31,120 nt of DNA from an uncultured Chloroflexota bacterium (GTDB taxonomy: Bacteria; Chloroflexota; UBA4733), in assembly GCA_937967325.1 (NCBI GenBank), contig CALBSQ010000239.1, forward strand, positions 1 through 31,120. The letters run 5' to 3'. Positions 6,912 to 15,151 of this stretch are shown here, one piece after another. The notes under the pieces are model-generated. The model made no database searches. It had not been told where the DNA came from and worked only from the letters and a program-made list of their open reading frames with translations. The position numbers were made by a program, and so were the translations under genes. The number at the start of each line of letters is the position of its first letter. The stretch's first letter is position 1.

Positions 6912-8051
6912 GTGGCCAAGAAAATCTATGACTCAGCCGACATGGACGCCCTCCAGCGTGTACTAGAAAGCGGGCAGCTCAACTCGATCGGCGGCGCCTT
7001 GACGGCGGAGCTGGAAGCGCGAGCGGCGGAGCGCTTCGGCTGCAAGTACGCCATCGCCTTGCATTCGGCGATGGCCGGCTTGCAATACGGGCTGATGGCC
7101 GCCGGAGTGGGTGAGGGCGATGAGGTCATCTGCGATTCCATCGTGCCGTTCGGCGCCTACGCCGCGATGTACTGCCACGCCCGGCCGGTCTTCGCCGACG
7201 TCGAGCGGGCGACCCACAATATGGACCCGGCTTCGGTCCGCCAGCGCCTCAGCGCGCGGACCAAAGCGATCGTGGTTACCCACCTCTGGGGCTTGCCGGC
7301 GCCGATGGATGAGATCATGGCCATAGCCCGGCAGCACCAGCTCGTCGTGATCGAGGATTGTGCCCACGCCCTCTTTGCCGAGCGCGGCGGACAGCCAGTC
7401 GGCACGATCGGTACCGCCGGCGTCCTCAGCTTCCAGCAGAGCAAGCACGTGACCACCGGCGACGGCGGCATGCTGCTGACCAACGACTTCTACGTCGCCG
7501 ACCAGATCCAGGGGATGCTCCGCTTCGGCGCCCTGGCGCCGCGGCTCTCCTGGAACTTCCGCATGAACGAGCTCACCGCGGCCGTCGCCGGCGTGCAACT
7601 CGGTCGCGCCGATGGCTATGTGGCCGAGGACCGTCGATCGGCGGCGCTCTATTCCGAGGCGGTAGCCGGGAATGCGCTGATCGCGCCACAGGCCGCCTGT
7701 AGCAGCAGCGTCCACTCCTACCACATCTGGGCCGCCGCCTACGAGGGCGAGCGATCAGCCGGTATCGGCCAGGCGGAGTTCGAGAAGTTGTGCCAGGAGG
7801 AAGGCGTCCGCGCCGGCTTCGGCTACCTGAAGGCGCCGGTCTACCTGCACGCGCCGTTCTCGGCCGGCAACGCCTTCGGCTATGACGTTTGGCGCGACGC
7901 CGGCCACTGTCCCTACCGGCGCGGCTATTGCCCGGCGGCCGAAGACCTGATGCCGCGGCTGGTCATGATCACTATCAGCATGCACGGCTATGACTACCAT
8001 CAGCACAACGCCGCCGCGCTGGAGCGCGTGCTGCGACGGCTAAGCGGCTAG
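6912..8051 (+). CDS. DegT/DnrJ/EryC1-family PLP-dependent aminotransferase
   Basis: Family members transfer an amino group, usually from glutamate, to a keto-sugar or cyclitol, and some act as dehydratases. The GTG at 6912 is chosen because GGAG lies 6 bases upstream. An ATG at 6942 is also possible. The 379-residue product has ALHSAMAGLQYGL, the PLP-pocket segment VVIEDCAHALFAERGG and the Schiff-base lysine in FQQSKHVTTGDGG (Lys178). The C-terminal part (YHIWAAAYEGE) is also family-like. It follows a sugar ABC importer, which fits uptake and modification of an amino- or keto-sugar. It ends 11 bp before the convergent FAA-hydrolase gene. The substrate is unknown. Confidence 0.9.
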   Translation: MAKKIYDSADMDALQRVLESGQLNSIGGALTAELEARAAERFGCKYAIALHSAMAGLQYGLMAAGVGEGDEVICDSIVPFGAYAAMYCHARPVFADVERATHNMDPASVRQRLSARTKAIVVTHLWGLPAPMDEIMAIARQHQLVVIEDCAHALFAERGGQPVGTIGTAGVLSFQQSKHVTTGDGGMLLTNDFYVADQIQGMLRFGALAPRLSWNFRMNELTAAVAGVQLGRADGYVAEDRRSAALYSEAVAGNALIAPQAACSSSVHSYHIWAAAYEGERSAGIGQAEFEKLCQEEGVRAGFGYLKAPVYLHAPFSAGNAFGYDVWRDAGHCPYRRGYCPAAEDLMPRLVMITISMHGYDYHQHNAAALERVLRRLSG

Positions 8052-8062
8052 TCCCCTGGAAC

Positions 8063-8935
8063 TCAGGCTTGCACGGGCGTCCGCAACGTCCCCAAACCGA
8101 CGATGGTTGCCTCCATCACGTCGCCTGCTTTGAGGTACGTGCCGCTGCTTTCACCGACACCAGAAGGTGTGCCGGTGGCGATGACGTCGCCGGGCTCCAG
8201 CGTCATCAGGCGGGAGGCGAAGGCGATGATCTCCGCCACGCCAAAGATCATGTCGCGACTGCTGGCGTGCTGCTTTACGTCACCGTTCACCGACAGGCGC
8301 ATGTCCAGCGCCTGGGGATCCGGCACTTCGTCCGCCGTCAGCAGGTACGGCCCCAATGGCGCAAAGCCGTCCAGCCATTTGCCCATCAGCCAGTCGAAGA
8401 ACTCTTTCCAGGAGTAGTCGTCGCGCTCGCGGCCGTAGTCGACGGTCCGCGCCGAGACGTCATTGATGATGGTGTAGCCGGCCACGGCGCTGAGCGCCTG
8501 CGGCAACGGGACATCGCGGCAGCGCGTGCCAATCACCACCGCCAGCTCTAACTCCCAGTCCACCGTATTGGAGACGCTGGGCAGGGTGAGCGGCTGGCCG
8601 GGAGCGACGATCGCGCTGGACGGCTTCAGGAAGAGCTTGGGCGCGATGCGCTCCTTATTGACGCGCGGCAATCCGGCCTCGGCGATGTGGTCCTGGTAGT
8701 TGGCGGCGAGCGCCAACAGTTTTGGCGGCCGCGCCAACGGCGCCAGGAGCTGCACGTCCCCCAGCGGACGTTCCACGCCCTGGCTGCTCGCGGCGCGGGC
8801 CAGCGCCGCTGGACCCGCCTCCAGGAAGGCCAGGAGATCCCCGGCGCCGAGGTCGACCACGACCTCGCGGCCCTCCGCCCCACGGAGCACTCCGTGGCGA
8901 GTACCGCTACCCGCTTGGTAGGTGACCAGTTTCAT
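8063..8935 (-). CDS. Fumarylacetoacetate hydrolase (FAA) family protein
   Basis: The family comprises metal-dependent C-C hydrolases, decarboxylases and isomerases acting on 2-keto acids, including acylpyruvates and 2,4-diketo-3-deoxy sugar acids. The ATG at 8935 starts a 290-residue protein with a small N-terminal domain and the FAA core. Metal-ligand segments are visible: WELELAVVIG (two Glu) and NDVSARTVD (Asp). The end segment LEPGDVIATGTPSGVG is the family signature. It is the last gene of the minus-strand catabolic cluster, 13 bp after the PLP-enzyme gene. With two Gfo/Idh dehydrogenases in the same cluster, cleavage of an oxidised deoxy sugar acid is a reasonable but unproven role. Confidence 0.92.
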   Translation of the reverse strand: MKLVTYQAGSGTRHGVLRGAEGREVVVDLGAGDLLAFLEAGPAALARAASSQGVERPLGDVQLLAPLARPPKLLALAANYQDHIAEAGLPRVNKERIAPKLFLKPSSAIVAPGQPLTLPSVSNTVDWELELAVVIGTRCRDVPLPQALSAVAGYTIINDVSARTVDYGRERDDYSWKEFFDWLMGKWLDGFAPLGPYLLTADEVPDPQALDMRLSVNGDVKQHASSRDMIFGVAEIIAFASRLMTLEPGDVIATGTPSGVGESSGTYLKAGDVMEATIVGLGTLRTPVQA

Positions 8936-8948
8936 TCTTTATCTCCGT

Positions 8949-10064
8949 TTATTCCGACCGCCCGCGCGCCGTCACCAGCCAGACGGCCTCCACCACGCCG
9001 TTGCGCGCGGCGAACACGTGGTCGTGCAGGTTGGCGGCGGAGCAGCAATGCCCCGGATGCACGGCGATCACGTCGCCGATGGTGAGCTCAGTCGTGCAGC
9101 CGTCACGGACCAGGTAGGAGCCGTGCTCTTCGGACAGATAGCGGTGCGCCAGCTCCGGATGGCCTTCAACCAGCGTCTTGCCGTAGTCATTGGCCAGCGA
9201 CTGCAGCCCTCCGTCGGTAATGACTTTTTGGGCTGATGGGCGGCTCACTACGGTACACATGATGCTGAAGGCCAGGTCGAAGGCCGGTACCTTCTCCTGG
9301 TAGCCGGGATCCATGTACGCGTAGGATCCGGCCTGGTGCTCGGTCACCCCGGGGTAGACGCCGGAGATGTCGTAGGTGCCGGTGCCCCCACAGGTGACCA
9401 CGGAGACCGCCACGCCGTGGCGCTGGAGCAGGTCGCGCGACTCCAGCGTCCGCTCCAGCATCTTCTCCGTCTCGGCCTTGCGGTGGGCGAAATCGGCGTG
9501 CTGGACTACGTGCCCCTCATAGGTGTGCAACCCGACGAAGCGGAGCGCATCAGCGCGAACAACCGTCGTTGCCAGCCCCAGAACCGGCTCGCCCGGCTGG
9601 ACTCCGCAGCGGCCCATCCCGGCGTCGACTTCGACCACCACGCGCAATGTTACGCCGTGCTCTCGGGCGGCCGCTGACAGCGCGGCCACGTTGTCGGCGT
9701 CGTCCACCGCCACGGTGACGGTAGCCCGCTGTGCCATCCGGCACAGTCGGTCAATGGCCTGCCGGGCGACCACCTGGTTGGCAACAAAGACGTCGTCGAT
9801 ACCTCCGGCAACCATAGCCTCGGCCATGCCCACCTTGGCACAGGTGACCCCGCCGGCGCCGGCCTCGACCTGCAGTCGGGCGATGGCCGGCGCGCGATGG
9901 GTCTTGACGTGCGGCCGCAGCCTGGCAGGGCGGCCGCGGAAAAAGCCGGCCATCCGGTCGATGTTGGCGCGCAGCACGTCCACGTCCACGACGGGAGCCG
10001 GCGTCGCCAGCTCACACACCGGCCGGCCGACCGCCGGATGATCCAGGAGCACGTCGCTGTACAA
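8949..10064 (-). CDS. Fold-type III PLP enzyme, D-threonine aldolase / D-serine dehydratase (DSD1) type
   Basis: This family has an alanine-racemase-like barrel with PLP and a C-terminal metal-binding domain. Members cleave beta-hydroxy-D-amino acids or dehydrate D-serine. The start is TTG at 10064, with GAGGGAG just upstream. An ATG at 10069 is in another frame and gives only a shadow ORF. Of 371 residues, the PLP lysine is expected in RPHVKTHRAP (Lys54). A GGTGTYD phosphate-binding segment follows, and the C-terminal VHPGHCCSAANLHD provides a His339-x-Cys341 metal site, as in the D-serine dehydratase branch. It lies between the orphan binding protein and the FAA hydrolase, so its natural substrate may be a product of that pathway rather than threonine. 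Confidence 0.9.
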   Translation of the reverse strand: MYSDVLLDHPAVGRPVCELATPAPVVDVDVLRANIDRMAGFFRGRPARLRPHVKTHRAPAIARLQVEAGAGGVTCAKVGMAEAMVAGGIDDVFVANQVVARQAIDRLCRMAQRATVTVAVDDADNVAALSAAAREHGVTLRVVVEVDAGMGRCGVQPGEPVLGLATTVVRADALRFVGLHTYEGHVVQHADFAHRKAETEKMLERTLESRDLLQRHGVAVSVVTCGGTGTYDISGVYPGVTEHQAGSYAYMDPGYQEKVPAFDLAFSIMCTVVSRPSAQKVITDGGLQSLANDYGKTLVEGHPELAHRYLSEEHGSYLVRDGCTTELTIGDVIAVHPGHCCSAANLHDHVFAARNGVVEAVWLVTARGRSE

Positions 10065-10149
10065 GACATCTCCCTCTGACTGGTAGCGGCGTCGTACCTG
10101 GCGCCGCTCGTTCCTGACCGACTGATTATGCGCTATTTCCGCCGGAACG

Positions 10150-11676
10150 CTACTTCTGCAGCTTGAGGTCCTGGTCCAGGAGGACCTGGGCGGCTTGTTG
10201 GGCGTTGGTCAGCCCGTCCTGGACGCTGATCTTGCCGTTGAAGATGTCGTTGATGGGATTCTGAATCGCCGTGCTGATCTTGGGATAGGACGGCAGCGCC
10301 GGCCAGCGCCAGCCGTAGGGCGCCATATCCACGAAGCCCTTGAACTGCGGATCGGTGCCGAGGTAATCCTGCAGCTCCTTCGACTTGAAGGCCGTGTTGC
10401 TGACCGGCAGCGAGGTGGCGTTGATGCACATCTGGGCCTGGGCGTGCGGCGCGTTCATCCACATGGCCACCTTCGCCGCGGCGTGCCGCCGGTCGGCCGA
10501 CACGTCTTTGAAGACGACCATGTTGTGCCCGCCGTTGCCGGCGAAGATGGTCTTCTTCACTGGCGTCGGGACCACGGCGAAATCGGTGATGCCGCTCTTG
10601 CGCAACGTGGGGATGCGATAGGGGCCCTGGCTCTCGAAGACGACGCCGGTGCCCTTGGTCTTGTTGAAGAGCTCGCCTTCCATCTTGGCGGGCGTGACCT
10701 GGACGTGGAACAGGTTGAGCAGGTAGTTGATGGTGTCTTGGGCTTCCGGCGTCGTCATGGTGATCTTTTGCCCATCCTTGCTGATGGGCAGCTCACCGGC
10801 GCTGCCGAGCCAGTTGCTCCAGTAGACCCAGTTCCAGTCATAGCCCCAGCGATCCGGTGGCTTGTTGCCCTTCTGGACGATATCGGTGAAGTCCTGCCAG
10901 TTCCAGTCCGCCTTCGGCGCTTGCATGCCAATCTGCGACAACAACTGCGGGCTGTAGATGACGGCCGAGTTGTTGGTGTAGCCGGGCATGCCGACCAGCT
11001 TGCCGGTCCAGGAGCTGCTGGAGAGCATGTCGGGGAACATGTCGGCTTTCTGGTCCGACCAACCCTTCTCGGTGCGCAGCTCGGCGTCCAGGTCGATCGT
11101 CGCGCCGGCGACGAAGATGGCGGGCGTCTCATAGTAGGCGAGATAGGCAATGTCGGGCGGCGTCCCCGCCGCGGTCAGCGCCTCGTCTTTCTCTAAATTC
11201 GTCGCCCCATGGCCCTGGTCCGTATTGACGGTGATCCCGTCCTGGTTGGACTTGTTGTACTCGTCCAGCAGGCCGAGCCGCGCCTTGCCTTCCGGATGGG
11301 AGTCCGGCAGGTTGGACATGTAGGTGACGGTGATCGCGCCCGCCGGCTTGGCCGCCGCTGATGAGGCCGGCGCTGCCGCCGACGTGGCGGACGATGATGC
11401 CAGGCTGGAGGACGTTGCCGCGCTGACAGGCGCCGCCGAAGACGCCACGGACGTGGACGCTACACTCGCCCCTGCTGAGGACGCCGCCGATGTCGCGCTC
11501 GCGGAACTGGCCGGCGCCGACGATGCCGCCGACGTCGTAGGCGCGGCGCTGGACGCCGTGGACGCTTGATTGGATCCGCCGCAAGCGGCCAGCAGCGAGG
11601 CGGCGGCGCTGACGACACCCAATGCAGCCAGGAATTGCCGGCGTGTCGTTCCAAAGGCAGGGTAGGTCTGTCGCAT
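10150..11676 (-). CDS. Carbohydrate ABC substrate-binding lipoprotein (family 1) without own permeases
   Basis: This extracellular solute-binding protein resembles the one at 3311-4831 but is not a close copy. The ATG at 11676 is chosen. A GTG three codons upstream sits too close to the AAGGAG site, while the ATG is somewhat far from it, so the start is uncertain by three codons. The signal is twin-arginine-like (TTRRQFLAALG, residues 10-20) with lipobox LAAC and Cys at residue 32. Residues about 33-112 are an Ala/Ser linker. The mature domain starts near ITVTYMSNLPDSHPEGKAR and has 508 residues in total. No permease or ATPase gene accompanies it. It sits among catabolic enzymes, so it may share the permeases of the convergent operon or have partners elsewhere. 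Confidence 0.92.
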   Translation of the reverse strand: MRQTYPAFGTTRRQFLAALGVVSAAASLLAACGGSNQASTASSAAPTTSAASSAPASSASATSAASSAGASVASTSVASSAAPVSAATSSSLASSSATSAAAPASSAAAKPAGAITVTYMSNLPDSHPEGKARLGLLDEYNKSNQDGITVNTDQGHGATNLEKDEALTAAGTPPDIAYLAYYETPAIFVAGATIDLDAELRTEKGWSDQKADMFPDMLSSSSWTGKLVGMPGYTNNSAVIYSPQLLSQIGMQAPKADWNWQDFTDIVQKGNKPPDRWGYDWNWVYWSNWLGSAGELPISKDGQKITMTTPEAQDTINYLLNLFHVQVTPAKMEGELFNKTKGTGVVFESQGPYRIPTLRKSGITDFAVVPTPVKKTIFAGNGGHNMVVFKDVSADRRHAAAKVAMWMNAPHAQAQMCINATSLPVSNTAFKSKELQDYLGTDPQFKGFVDMAPYGWRWPALPSYPKISTAIQNPINDIFNGKISVQDGLTNAQQAAQVLLDQDLKLQK

Positions 11677-11695
11677 AGGGATCACGTACTCCTTT

Positions 11696-12094
11696 TCACA
11701 AGCCAACACTGGGCCACTGCGACCGGCTCGCGGTGACATCCACGACGATGCCGTCCGGATCGGCAACCTTGAAGGATTCCGAAGGCGGGTTCGCCGGATC
11801 ATAGGGACGCCCGCCATCGACGCCATCCCAGATAATTTGGAACCCGAGCTCCTCGCAGTGGCGGGCGGCCAGAGCAAGATCATCGACGAGCACACCCACG
11901 TGCAGGTAATCGAGCAAGCCGGAGACATGTCGCGGCCGAGCCGCGCCGGCGTGCTGGAACACTCGGAAGTTGTGATAGCCGTCGGTGAGGTCGACGCAGC
12001 CATCCATCGTGGCGGCCACTCGTAGCCCGAGGGCCTCCCGCCAGAAGCGCAACGAGCGCTCCAGGTTAGTAGCCCGCACTCCTACGTGTACCAA
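11696..12094 (-). CDS. VOC (glyoxalase/dioxygenase superfamily) protein
   Basis: VOC-fold proteins are small metal-dependent lyases, isomerases, dioxygenases or binding proteins. Two beta-alpha-beta-beta-beta modules are visible: VHVGVRATNLERSLRFW at the start and LDYLHVGVLVDDLALAARHCEELG in the middle. The protein ends with FKVADPDGIVVDV, the usual metal-ligand region. The TTG at 12094 gives 132 residues. A CTG at 12103 would sit exactly 6 bases behind GGAAGGAGG and would give the family-like N-terminus MATLVHVG, so CTG may be the real start. It lies 19 bp before the binding-protein gene and 27 bp or more after the second oxidoreductase. It could be an epimerase or a lyase in the same sugar pathway. 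Confidence 0.85.
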   Translation of the reverse strand: MVHVGVRATNLERSLRFWREALGLRVAATMDGCVDLTDGYHNFRVFQHAGAARPRHVSGLLDYLHVGVLVDDLALAARHCEELGFQIIWDGVDGGRPYDPANPPSESFKVADPDGIVVDVTASRSQWPSVGL

Positions 12095-12130
12095 CGTTGC
12101 CAGATCAGTCCTCCTTCCACTGCAATCTGC

Positions 12131-13156
12131 TCACTCGTTTCCCCAAGGAAAAGAGACGAGCCGCCAGGTACGATCGATCTGCGCGGGCGTCACGCGCCTG
12201 CCGCCTTCACGGTGGGATTGGTGAACCGCGAAACCTATCTCTGTCGCCCGTCGGGCACAGTGGACATCGGCCAGCGACTGTCCCCCACCGTCCAGCGCGG
12301 CGAACAGGTCGGCTGCCGCTAGCGGCCCCGCCACTGTGGGCGACGCAGGCGGCAATGTGCGCGAGAGCAGCGCCTTGCCGTCAGCGCCGGTGGTCCAGAT
12401 GTGCGTCTCCGCGCCATCGTCCACGATCACCAGCCGCCCCTGGCTGCCGATCACCTCGAACCCCAACCCTGACCCGGCGCGGGTGACGTAGCCTTCGACG
12501 CCGTTGGCAAACTGGACATGGCAACTCCCTGAAGGGTCCAGGTGACGGTTGGAGTTGGACGGCACTCCTTCCAGTGACTCCACGCTGCCTGACACCCAGG
12601 CCACCTCCGGGTCGCCGGCCAGGTCGAGCACGCGGTCGAACCAGTGGCAGCCGTGGAAGATGAGGTTTTGCAAACCGAAACCGACGACCGTGCGAACATC
12701 GCCGATGATCCCGTCGCGCAACTCCTGCGCTAGAGAGCGGTAGTAGGGAAACCAGCGCCGGTCCAACCCGAAGGCGAGACGCACACCTTGTTGGCCGCAG
12801 GCTGCAACGATGCGGTCGACCTCGCCCATGCTGGTTGCCAACGGCTTCTCGCAGAGGATGCCTCGCACGCCCTTGGCGACGGCCAGCTCGATCTGGTCGG
12901 CGTGCAGTGTCTGGCGCGTCGCGACGCATACCACGTCAGGTCGGACGGCGTCGAGCATTGCCCCGAAGTCGTCGAAGGCGGGGAGCGGCCCCCAGCAGTC
13001 CAGAAACGCCCGGCGGGTGCTTTCGCCCTTGTCGAATACCGCTACAAAGTCGGCGCGCGGTACGGCGGCGAACGCGGCCGCCCAGTTGTGTCCCGCCGCC
13101 TCCCTGCTCAGCATCCGATGGCAGCCGGCGATGGCGACGCGGTAGCGCGGTCCCAT
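12131..13156 (-). CDS. Gfo/Idh/MocA-family oxidoreductase with a degenerate glycine-rich loop
   Basis: The family comprises NAD(P)-dependent dehydrogenases of sugars, inositols and related polyols. The ATG at 13156 (341 residues, MGPRYRVAIAG) has AAGGAG just upstream. An in-frame GTG at 13198 overlaps the stop of the previous gene and would add 14 residues. The Rossmann loop reads GCHRML, so two of the three expected glycines of GxGxxG are replaced. The catalytic lysine motif is intact (CEKPLATSM), followed by GLDRRWFPYYR and a CHWFDRVLD segment. The C-terminal domain is full length. It is paired directly with a canonical Gfo/Idh paralogue, which suggests either a two-enzyme oxidation route or a heteromeric complex. 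Cofactor binding may be altered. Confidence 0.88.
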   Translation of the reverse strand: MGPRYRVAIAGCHRMLSREAAGHNWAAAFAAVPRADFVAVFDKGESTRRAFLDCWGPLPAFDDFGAMLDAVRPDVVCVATRQTLHADQIELAVAKGVRGILCEKPLATSMGEVDRIVAACGQQGVRLAFGLDRRWFPYYRSLAQELRDGIIGDVRTVVGFGLQNLIFHGCHWFDRVLDLAGDPEVAWVSGSVESLEGVPSNSNRHLDPSGSCHVQFANGVEGYVTRAGSGLGFEVIGSQGRLVIVDDGAETHIWTTGADGKALLSRTLPPASPTVAGPLAAADLFAALDGGGQSLADVHCARRATEIGFAVHQSHREGGRRVTPAQIDRTWRLVSFPWGNE

Positions 13157-13197
13157 CGTCTCCTTCGCCCTGACTGCCCGCTCGACGGACGTCGCCA

Positions 13198-14241
13198 CTA
13201 CCAGTCTCGCTTGCCGACGTACAGAGAGCGGTTGGCGAGCGGCAAGGATACACGGACGCCGCCCTGCCCGTGCGAGGCAATGATGCCCATGATCATCTCC
13301 TGGCTCCGGCGGGCCAGCTGCACGTTACCGGCCGTCCCGCGCCCCGTGTCCAGCGCCTCCACGAGGTCCTCGAGGCAGCGCAGTGCGCTGCTCGTCCTGG
13401 TGAACGTGGGCGGAGGTACCGGCTGCAGGTCCTTCCAGGGGCCGGACTGCTGTCGCAGCTCGACGGAGTTTCCATCGTTGTTCAAGCGCAGCTTCCCAGT
13501 CGACCCGGTGACCTCCCAGTCGTAGCCGATGGTCGAGAGAAAGTAGCCATGGACGCCGCCGGCAAAGCGGACGTAGGCCGAATAGATGGAAGGATCGACC
13601 TCGACCCGGTTGTCGGCATAGTCCGCCAAATCCGCGCTGACGGTTCCCTGGACGACCTCCACGGCCGGATCGCCGGCCAGCAACAACAGGAGGTCGGAGG
13701 CGTGGGTGTGGCTCCAGAGCGCCGAGCCGGCGGCGTGACAGATCACGGCTTTCAGGTCGCCGACCGCGCCATCCACGATGAGCCGGCGGGCTTCGTTGTA
13801 GAGCGTGCTGTAGCGGCGGTTCACTCCCAGGTTGAACTTGACGCCCTGCCGCTCGCAGGCGTCGACCATCTCGTCAGCCTCCGCCATCGAGCAGCACAGC
13901 GGCTTCTCGCACCAGATCGCCTTGACGCCGTGCTCGGCCGCATAGACCACGATGTCGCGGTGGCTACCGGGGCGGGTGGTCACGCTCAGCAAGTCCGGCT
14001 GTTCTTTGTCGATCATCTCGCGAAAATCGGTGTAGGCCCGCGGAACGTGCCAGCGGTCGCAGAAGGCGTGCAGCTTCTCCGCTATCACGTCGGAAGCTGC
14101 TGTCAGCGCCGTCCTCGCGCATGCTTCGTAGGTGCCGGCGTGGCTGTAGGGGAAGATCACCGTCGGGTGATTGCGCACTTCGTCGTCGATCGACCCGCCC
14201 ATCCGGCCGCAGCCGATGATGGCCGCGCGATATTGCCTCAA
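13198..14241 (-). CDS. Gfo/Idh/MocA-family oxidoreductase
   Basis: This is an NAD(P)-dependent sugar or polyol dehydrogenase. It starts with TTG at 14241, with GGAGG 8 bases upstream. The 347-residue protein has a canonical dinucleotide loop (AAIIGCGRMGGS), the catalytic lysine in CEKPLCCSM and a GVNRRYS segment. A His-containing stretch (SHTHASDLLLLLAG) corresponds to the active-site helix. The stop touches the possible GTG start of the following oxidoreductase. It is the first gene after a FadR-type operator and promoter (14284-14332), so its expression is probably switched by the upstream regulator. The substrate is unknown. Neighbours suggest a sugar or sugar-acid taken up by the adjacent binding protein. 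Confidence 0.92.
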   Translation of the reverse strand: MRQYRAAIIGCGRMGGSIDDEVRNHPTVIFPYSHAGTYEACARTALTAASDVIAEKLHAFCDRWHVPRAYTDFREMIDKEQPDLLSVTTRPGSHRDIVVYAAEHGVKAIWCEKPLCCSMAEADEMVDACERQGVKFNLGVNRRYSTLYNEARRLIVDGAVGDLKAVICHAAGSALWSHTHASDLLLLLAGDPAVEVVQGTVSADLADYADNRVEVDPSIYSAYVRFAGGVHGYFLSTIGYDWEVTGSTGKLRLNNDGNSVELRQQSGPWKDLQPVPPPTFTRTSSALRCLEDLVEALDTGRGTAGNVQLARRSQEMIMGIIASHGQGGVRVSLPLANRSLYVGKRDW

Positions 14242-14283
14242 GTCCGTTCCCTCCCTGCCCGGTCGAAGGCCAACTGTCAGGCA

Positions 14284-14309
14284 TCTGACGTCTGCTGTTT
14301 TGCAGCGTA
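14284..14309. promoter_or_regulatory. Operator candidate for the FadR-type regulator (copy A)
   Basis: The plus strand reads TCTGACGTCTGCTGT followed by TTTGCAGCGTA. The first 15 bases and the last seven (CAGCGTA) match copy B at 15125-15151. The element covers the -10 hexamer of the gfo promoter and has a GCTG/CAGC inverted repeat in its centre. Binding would block polymerase. Confidence 0.65.
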
Positions 14310-14332
14310 CTCAATGCGCGGCGAGACGTCAA
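14304..14332 (-). promoter_or_regulatory. Sigma-70-type promoter of the oxidoreductase cluster
   Basis: On the minus strand TTGACG (14332-14327) and TACGCT (14309-14304) are spaced by 17 bp. Both hexamers and the spacing are the same as at the regulator's own promoter. The expected start near 14297 gives a leader of about 55 bases to the TTG at 14241. Confidence 0.65.
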
Positions 14333-14339
14333 GCGATCT

Positions 14340-15086
14340 TCAACCCTCTGGGCTATCTGTCTTGCCGCCGGGTGACCGGCCGAGGAAGCCCATCATGTCG
14401 GCGATGTGCTCATCCATGGCTGCCACGGCGGCGGCAACATCCTGGGCCGCGATAGTCTCGTAGATTCGTTCGTGCAATGCCCGGCCGACCGAGTCCCAGG
14501 TTGATGGCTGGGCCGGCGAGATGAGCGGACTGTTGCGCAAAAAAGTCGCAACGCTGGACCACATCCGCGTCAGCACCAGATTGTGCGTGGCCCTCGCCAG
14601 GGCCTCGTGGAAGGCCAGGTGCGCCTCCCGCCATGCCGCGTGGTCTGACGCGCTTACCTGTGCCGCGAGCGCCGCGCCAATGGCGGCCACGTCTTCCGTC
14701 GTGGCGCGCTCGGCCGCCAAGCGGGCGATGTGCGGCTCGATCAGCGTCCGCGCTTCAATCAGGTCCACCACCGCCTGGCGATCAGACAACAGGAGCAACA
14801 TCTTGGGATCGTCGAGCGATTGGCTGGAGCCGCTACTCACAAAGGTGCCCCGCCCCGGTTGCACCTCCACCAGTTGCATGCTGGCCAGACCGCGTATGGC
14901 CTCGCGGATGGTGGAGCGGCCAACGCCGGTCAGGCGCATCAGCTCCGGTTCCGGCGGCAGGCGATCGCCGGGGCCGTAGGCGCCGCTGCGCAACAGGGAA
15001 AGAAGCTGCTCGACGACAGCCTGCCGCGCGTGCGTCCGCGGGATGCGGCTGACCAGTTGGGCCTTGGCAGCGTAGTCGAGCGCCAT
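14340..15086 (-). CDS. GntR-superfamily regulator, FadR/FCD type
   Basis: This is a DNA-binding repressor with an N-terminal winged helix-turn-helix and a C-terminal all-helical FCD ligand domain. Members usually sense small carboxylic acids or sugar acids. The ATG at 15086 follows GAGGGG closely. Of 248 residues, the HTH is at about residues 40-80 (GDRLPPEPELMRLTGVGRST then EVQPGRGTFVSS). The FCD domain contains DLIEARTLIEPHIARLAAER and HLAFHEALARATHN, with His positions expected for metal or ligand binding. It precedes the oxidoreductase cluster in the same direction. The 15-bp motif shared by its own promoter and the next gene's promoter supports autoregulation and control of the pathway. 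Confidence 0.93.
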   Translation of the reverse strand: MALDYAAKAQLVSRIPRTHARQAVVEQLLSLLRSGAYGPGDRLPPEPELMRLTGVGRSTIREAIRGLASMQLVEVQPGRGTFVSSGSSQSLDDPKMLLLLSDRQAVVDLIEARTLIEPHIARLAAERATTEDVAAIGAALAAQVSASDHAAWREAHLAFHEALARATHNLVLTRMWSSVATFLRNSPLISPAQPSTWDSVGRALHERIYETIAAQDVAAAVAAMDEHIADMMGFLGRSPGGKTDSPEG

Positions 15087-15124
15087 AATCCCCTCACGCT
15101 CCAGCGCCCACCGGCCTTAGCACG

Positions 15125-15151
15125 TCTGACGTCTGCTGTCTGGACAGCGTA
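15125..15151. promoter_or_regulatory. Operator candidate for the FadR-type regulator (copy B)
   Basis: The plus strand reads TCTGACGTCTGCTGT followed by CTGGACAGCGTA. It contains the inverted repeat GCTGTC-TG-GACAGC and covers the -10 hexamer of the regulator's own promoter. It shares 15 consecutive bases with copy A. Confidence 0.65.

Noticed and set aside
10195..11196. 333-codon open frame on the plus strand
   Set aside because: It is antisense to the second carbohydrate-binding protein gene and shows no family motif.
13270..14463. 397-codon open frame on the plus strand
   Set aside because: It is antisense to the first Gfo/Idh gene and part of the regulator gene, with no domain pattern or good ribosome site.
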